Notes under the pieces: model-generated
Told to the model about the DNA's origin: nothing
The model's database searches: none
The model's input: the letters and a program-made list of their open reading frames with translations, nothing else
Translations under genes and position numbers: made by a program
Part shown: one piece after another, positions 61,567 to 64,000 of the stretch
How the letters are laid out: every line of letters begins with the position of its first letter
How positions within the stretch are numbered: position 1 is the first letter of the stretch
From: PALSA-693 sp963702305
GTDB taxonomy: Bacteria > Actinomycetota > Acidimicrobiia > Acidimicrobiales > Palsa-688
Direction: 5' to 3'
Length of the DNA stretch: 64,000 bases
Assembly (NCBI GenBank): GCA_963702305.1
Contig: CAVPBX010000016.1
Coordinates: 1-64,000 of the forward strand

Positions 61567-63726
61567 ATGGCGATTGCCCTCACGGAGGCCCATCGGGAGC
61601 TGGCCGGCGTCGCTCGGTCATTCGTGCTGGGACAGAAGGTGCGGGACGCCGCCCGCGCGCTCCTTGACGCCTCGAGCGAGGAGCTTCCGCCGTTCTGGCC
61701 CGACCTCGCCGGGTTGGGATGGCTCGGGCTCCACCTGCCGGAGGACGTCGGTGGGTCGGGGTACGGGCTGCCGGAGCTGGTCGTCGTGCTGGAGCAGCTG
61801 GGCGCGGCCGTGGCTCCCGGTCCGTTCCTCCCGACGGTGATCGCATCCGCGGTGATCGCTGATCAGGCCGGCCCTGATCTGCGGTCGCGGTTGCTGCCCG
61901 GGCTGGCCGACGGCTCCGTGGTGGCCGGGCTCGGCCTCAACGGCTCGTTGGCGGTCGCAGGAAATGTTGTCACCGGCGACGCCGGCGTCGTCCTCAGTGC
62001 CGGCACCGCTGACCTCCTTGTCCTCTCGGTGGGCGACGACGGCATCGTCGTGGTGCCCTCCGGGCGCGATGGGGTCGTCGTGGCTCCGGTCGCCAGCCTC
62101 GATCCCACCCGCCGGTCGGCCCACGTCCGGCTCGATTCGGTGGCCATCGAGGCCGGGGAGTTGCTGCCCGGGGCCCGGGGCCGGGCCGTGGACTTCGCTC
62201 GGACCCTGGCCGCCGCCGAAGCCGCGGGAGGGGCCCGGGAGTGCGTCGAGATGGCGTCGGAGTACGCCAAGGTCCGTGAGCAGTTCGGCCGGGTCATCGG
62301 CACCTTCGGGCCGGTCAAACATCATTGTGCCGACATGCTCGTGGCGGCCGAGTTGGCGACCGCCGCGGTGTGGGAGTCGGCCCGGGCGGCGGGTGGCGAT
62401 CCCCGCCAGTTTTCCCTCACCAGCGCTATTGCCGCCGCGCAGGCGATCCCCGCGTACCTGCGCAATTCCCAGCTCAACATCCAGGTGCACGGCGGCATCG
62501 GATTCACCTGGGAGCACGACGCCCACCTGCTACTGCGACGGGCGGCGTCCCTCGCCGCGCTGTTCGAGCCGCACGCCGCATCCATCGATGTCACCCACCT
62601 GGCCGAAGCCGGCGTGCAGCGGGATCAGGGGCTCGAGCTCCCTCCGGAAGCCGAGGCGATCAGGGCCGAGGTGCGGGAACTGGTGGGGGACATCGCCTCG
62701 CGGCCCGATGACGAGCGGCGCGCCCGCCTGGTGGCGTCGGGGCTGGCGATGCCCCACTGGCCCAAGCCGTGGGGCCGGGCGGCCCCAGCCTTGGAGCAGC
62801 TGGTCATCGACCAGGAGCTGACCCGGGCCGGGATCGAGCGCCCCACGTACGGCATCACTGGGTGGGTCATTCTGACCCTGATCCAGAAGGCCAGCGAGGA
62901 CCAGATCGAGCGATGGGTGCGGCCCACGCTCGAAGGCCAACTGATCTGGTGCCAGCTCTTCAGCGAACCCAACGCCGGATCGGACGCCGCGGGCATCCGC
63001 ACCCGGGCCTCGAGAGTCGAGGGCGGCTGGCTGGTCAACGGCCAGAAGGTATGGACGAGCGGGGCCCAGTACTGCCACCGGGGACTGGCGACGGTCCGCA
63101 CCGATCCGGAGGCGCCCAAGCACGCCGGCATCACCACCATGGTGGTCGACATGAAGGCGCCTGGGGTCGAAGTTCGCCCGTTGCGGGAGGCTTCCGGGGG
63201 CGCCATGTTCAATGAGGTGTTCTTCGACGATGTGTTCGTTCCCGACGACGACGTGGTGGGGCCGGTCAACAGTGGTTGGTCGGTGGCCCGATCCACGCTG
63301 GGCAACGAGCGCGTCAGCATCGGCGGGGGCGGTCCGGGCGCCGGTTTCGACCTCCTCGGGCTCTACCGGCAAACCAAGGGCAGGGCGCCGGATGCGGCTG
63401 CCGCGGTCGGTGACCTTCTGGCCGAGGCGGCGGCCATGCGGGCTCTCAATCTGCGCAGCGCGGAGCGGGCCATCGCCGGGGGCGAACCGGGACCGGAGGG
63501 CAACGTCACCAAGCTGCTCAGCGCCGAGCACGCCCAGCGGCTCGCCGACGCCGCCTTGACCCTGTTGGGGCCGGCGGCCGCCCTCGTCGACGGACCCGGC
63601 GCCCTCGCTGGCGCCGCCATCGTCTTCACTCGCTGCCTGTCCATCGCCGGCGGGACGTCGGAGATCACCCGCAACCAGATCGCGGAACGCATCCTGGGCC
63701 TACCCCGGGATCCCCTGATCCGCTGA
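61567..63726 (+). CDS. Acyl-CoA dehydrogenase, double-domain (FadE6/FadE22-like length)
   Basis: This 719-residue protein has two ACAD modules in tandem, as in the mycobacterial FadE proteins of 720-730 residues. The first half (about 1-350) is degenerate at its FAD motif but keeps the C-terminal helical part (Y-A-K-V-R-E-Q-F-G-R; Q-V-H-G-G-I-G-F). The second (about 360-719) has L-F-S-E-P-N-A-G-S-D, N-G-Q-K-V-W-T-S-G and I-A-G-G-T-S-E-I-T-R-N. ATG 61567 with GGAAGGA six bases upstream is preferred to the frame start at 61552. It diverges from the Gfo/Idh operon. Confidence 0.9.
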   Translation: MAIALTEAHRELAGVARSFVLGQKVRDAARALLDASSEELPPFWPDLAGLGWLGLHLPEDVGGSGYGLPELVVVLEQLGAAVAPGPFLPTVIASAVIADQAGPDLRSRLLPGLADGSVVAGLGLNGSLAVAGNVVTGDAGVVLSAGTADLLVLSVGDDGIVVVPSGRDGVVVAPVASLDPTRRSAHVRLDSVAIEAGELLPGARGRAVDFARTLAAAEAAGGARECVEMASEYAKVREQFGRVIGTFGPVKHHCADMLVAAELATAAVWESARAAGGDPRQFSLTSAIAAAQAIPAYLRNSQLNIQVHGGIGFTWEHDAHLLLRRAASLAALFEPHAASIDVTHLAEAGVQRDQGLELPPEAEAIRAEVRELVGDIASRPDDERRARLVASGLAMPHWPKPWGRAAPALEQLVIDQELTRAGIERPTYGITGWVILTLIQKASEDQIERWVRPTLEGQLIWCQLFSEPNAGSDAAGIRTRASRVEGGWLVNGQKVWTSGAQYCHRGLATVRTDPEAPKHAGITTMVVDMKAPGVEVRPLREASGGAMFNEVFFDDVFVPDDDVVGPVNSGWSVARSTLGNERVSIGGGGPGAGFDLLGLYRQTKGRAPDAAAAVGDLLAEAAAMRALNLRSAERAIAGGEPGPEGNVTKLLSAEHAQRLADAALTLLGPAAALVDGPGALAGAAIVFTRCLSIAGGTSEITRNQIAERILGLPRDPLIR

Positions 63727-63730
63727 GCGC

Positions 63731-63748
63731 CTGGCCCGCTGGGGCCGG
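63731..63748. terminator. Terminator-like hairpin between convergent genes
   Basis: CTGGCCC and GGGCCGG pair around GCTG (one wobble) in the 25-base gap between the end of the double ACAD and the end of the minus-strand regulator at 63752. Confidence 0.5.
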
Positions 63749-63751
63749 CTG

Positions 63752-64000
63752 TTAGCGATTGCGGGTGGTGGAGCGGGCCGGACTCATCACCCTGGCCCCG
63801 GCGAGGATGACGTCGGCGCGGCTCTGCAGCAGGGGTCGGAGGCGACGGGTGTCGCCCTGGGCCCAACGCAACAGGGCGTCCATGGCCAGCGCGGTGAGGA
63901 TTCGGGCCAGTTCCTCGGTGTCGACGTTCTCCGGGAGCTCGCCCTGGGCGCGGGCGGCATCCAGGGCGACGGCGAGGCCGTGGTGCATGTCGCGACGCCC
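63752..64000 (-). CDS. TetR-family regulator, C-terminal part (runs off window)
   Basis: The visible C-terminal 80 or so residues are helical: A-L-D-A-A-R-A-Q-G-E-L-P, V-D-T-E-E-L-A-R-I-L-T-A-L-A-M-D-A-L-L-R-W-A, which matches the C-terminal ligand/dimerisation part of TetR proteins. The N-terminal DNA-binding domain lies beyond base 64000, so the family call rests on this tail and on position next to a catabolic ACAD. An ATG at 63988 is within the gene and is probably not its start. Confidence 0.65.
   Translation of the reverse strand, partial: GRRDMHHGLAVALDAARAQGELPENVDTEELARILTALAMDALLRWAQGDTRRLRPLLQSRADVILAGARVMSPARSTTRNR

Overview
The window is a 64 kb piece of a high-GC bacterial chromosome. 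It has dense, short-gap operons, many GTG and TTG starts, many GTGA/ATGA stop-start overlaps, and a gene set dominated by short-chain dehydrogenases (SDR), acyl-CoA dehydrogenases (ACAD), phosphotransferases, a cytochrome P450 and TetR regulators. This profile fits an actinobacterium, perhaps of the Acidimicrobiia type. That placement is inference from content, because no rRNA, tRNA or marker gene is visible. The left edge carries a homopolymer block that looks like an assembly or library artefact. Five genes are each broken by a single-base indel, which points to residual sequence error in a draft contig as much as to real pseudogenes.

Layout. 2-2998 (minus): two uncharacterised genes, one with a duplicated helical domain and a glycine-rich hydrophobic segment. 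3108-4694: an SDR behind a well-formed promoter with an internal palindrome, and a histone-H1-like basic protein with four 15-bp repeats. 4793-15536 (plus): a TetR gene, a 15-bp palindrome, and an 11-gene run (2-hydroxyacid dehydrogenase, aldo/keto reductase, creatininase-like hydrolase, three SDRs, metallophosphoesterase, APC permease, nucleotidyltransferase-fold protein, EamA transporter, hypothetical). This looks like a complete catabolic or salvage operon for an amide-containing substrate that I cannot name. 15559-20995: phospholipase D, CYTH-CHAD protein, UbiB-type kinase and hemerythrin, a housekeeping or stress block. 21271-26452: three SDRs, a GDT1-like membrane protein and an ABC-type substrate-binding lipoprotein. 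26591-28226: two Cys-based phosphatases.

28256-38921 is a beta-oxidation-like island: P450, thioesterase, acyl-CoA ligase, SDR, ACAD, enoyl-CoA hydratase, a divergent ACAD, then a phosphotransferase/ACAD pair that resembles the two halves of eukaryotic ACAD10/11 (4-hydroxyacyl-CoA degradation). A divergent TetR gene follows. 39730-44947: SDR, a double CaiB-type CoA transferase, and a VOC-SDR-AhpD operon. 44982-56000: cupin-like protein, phosphodiesterase, DUF2889-like protein, two amidohydrolases, thioesterase, SDR, a split MaoC hydratase with a VOC protein, an SMP-30 lactonase and an enoyl-CoA hydratase. 56143-63726: methylmalonate-semialdehyde dehydrogenase, an isocitrate-lyase-family enzyme, a phosphotransferase with a conserved 104-residue neighbour and a Gfo/Idh oxidoreductase, and a fused double ACAD. 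A partial TetR-like gene runs off the right edge.

Taken together the right two thirds encode activation, dehydrogenation, hydration, oxidation and thiolysis-like steps for CoA thioesters of hydrophobic or branched acids. Lactone and amide hydrolases feed the pathway, and methylmalonate-semialdehyde dehydrogenase drains it. Control seems to be by local repressors acting at palindromes in divergent intergenic gaps; the most elaborate is a 19-bp-spaced inverted repeat array at 55900-55990.
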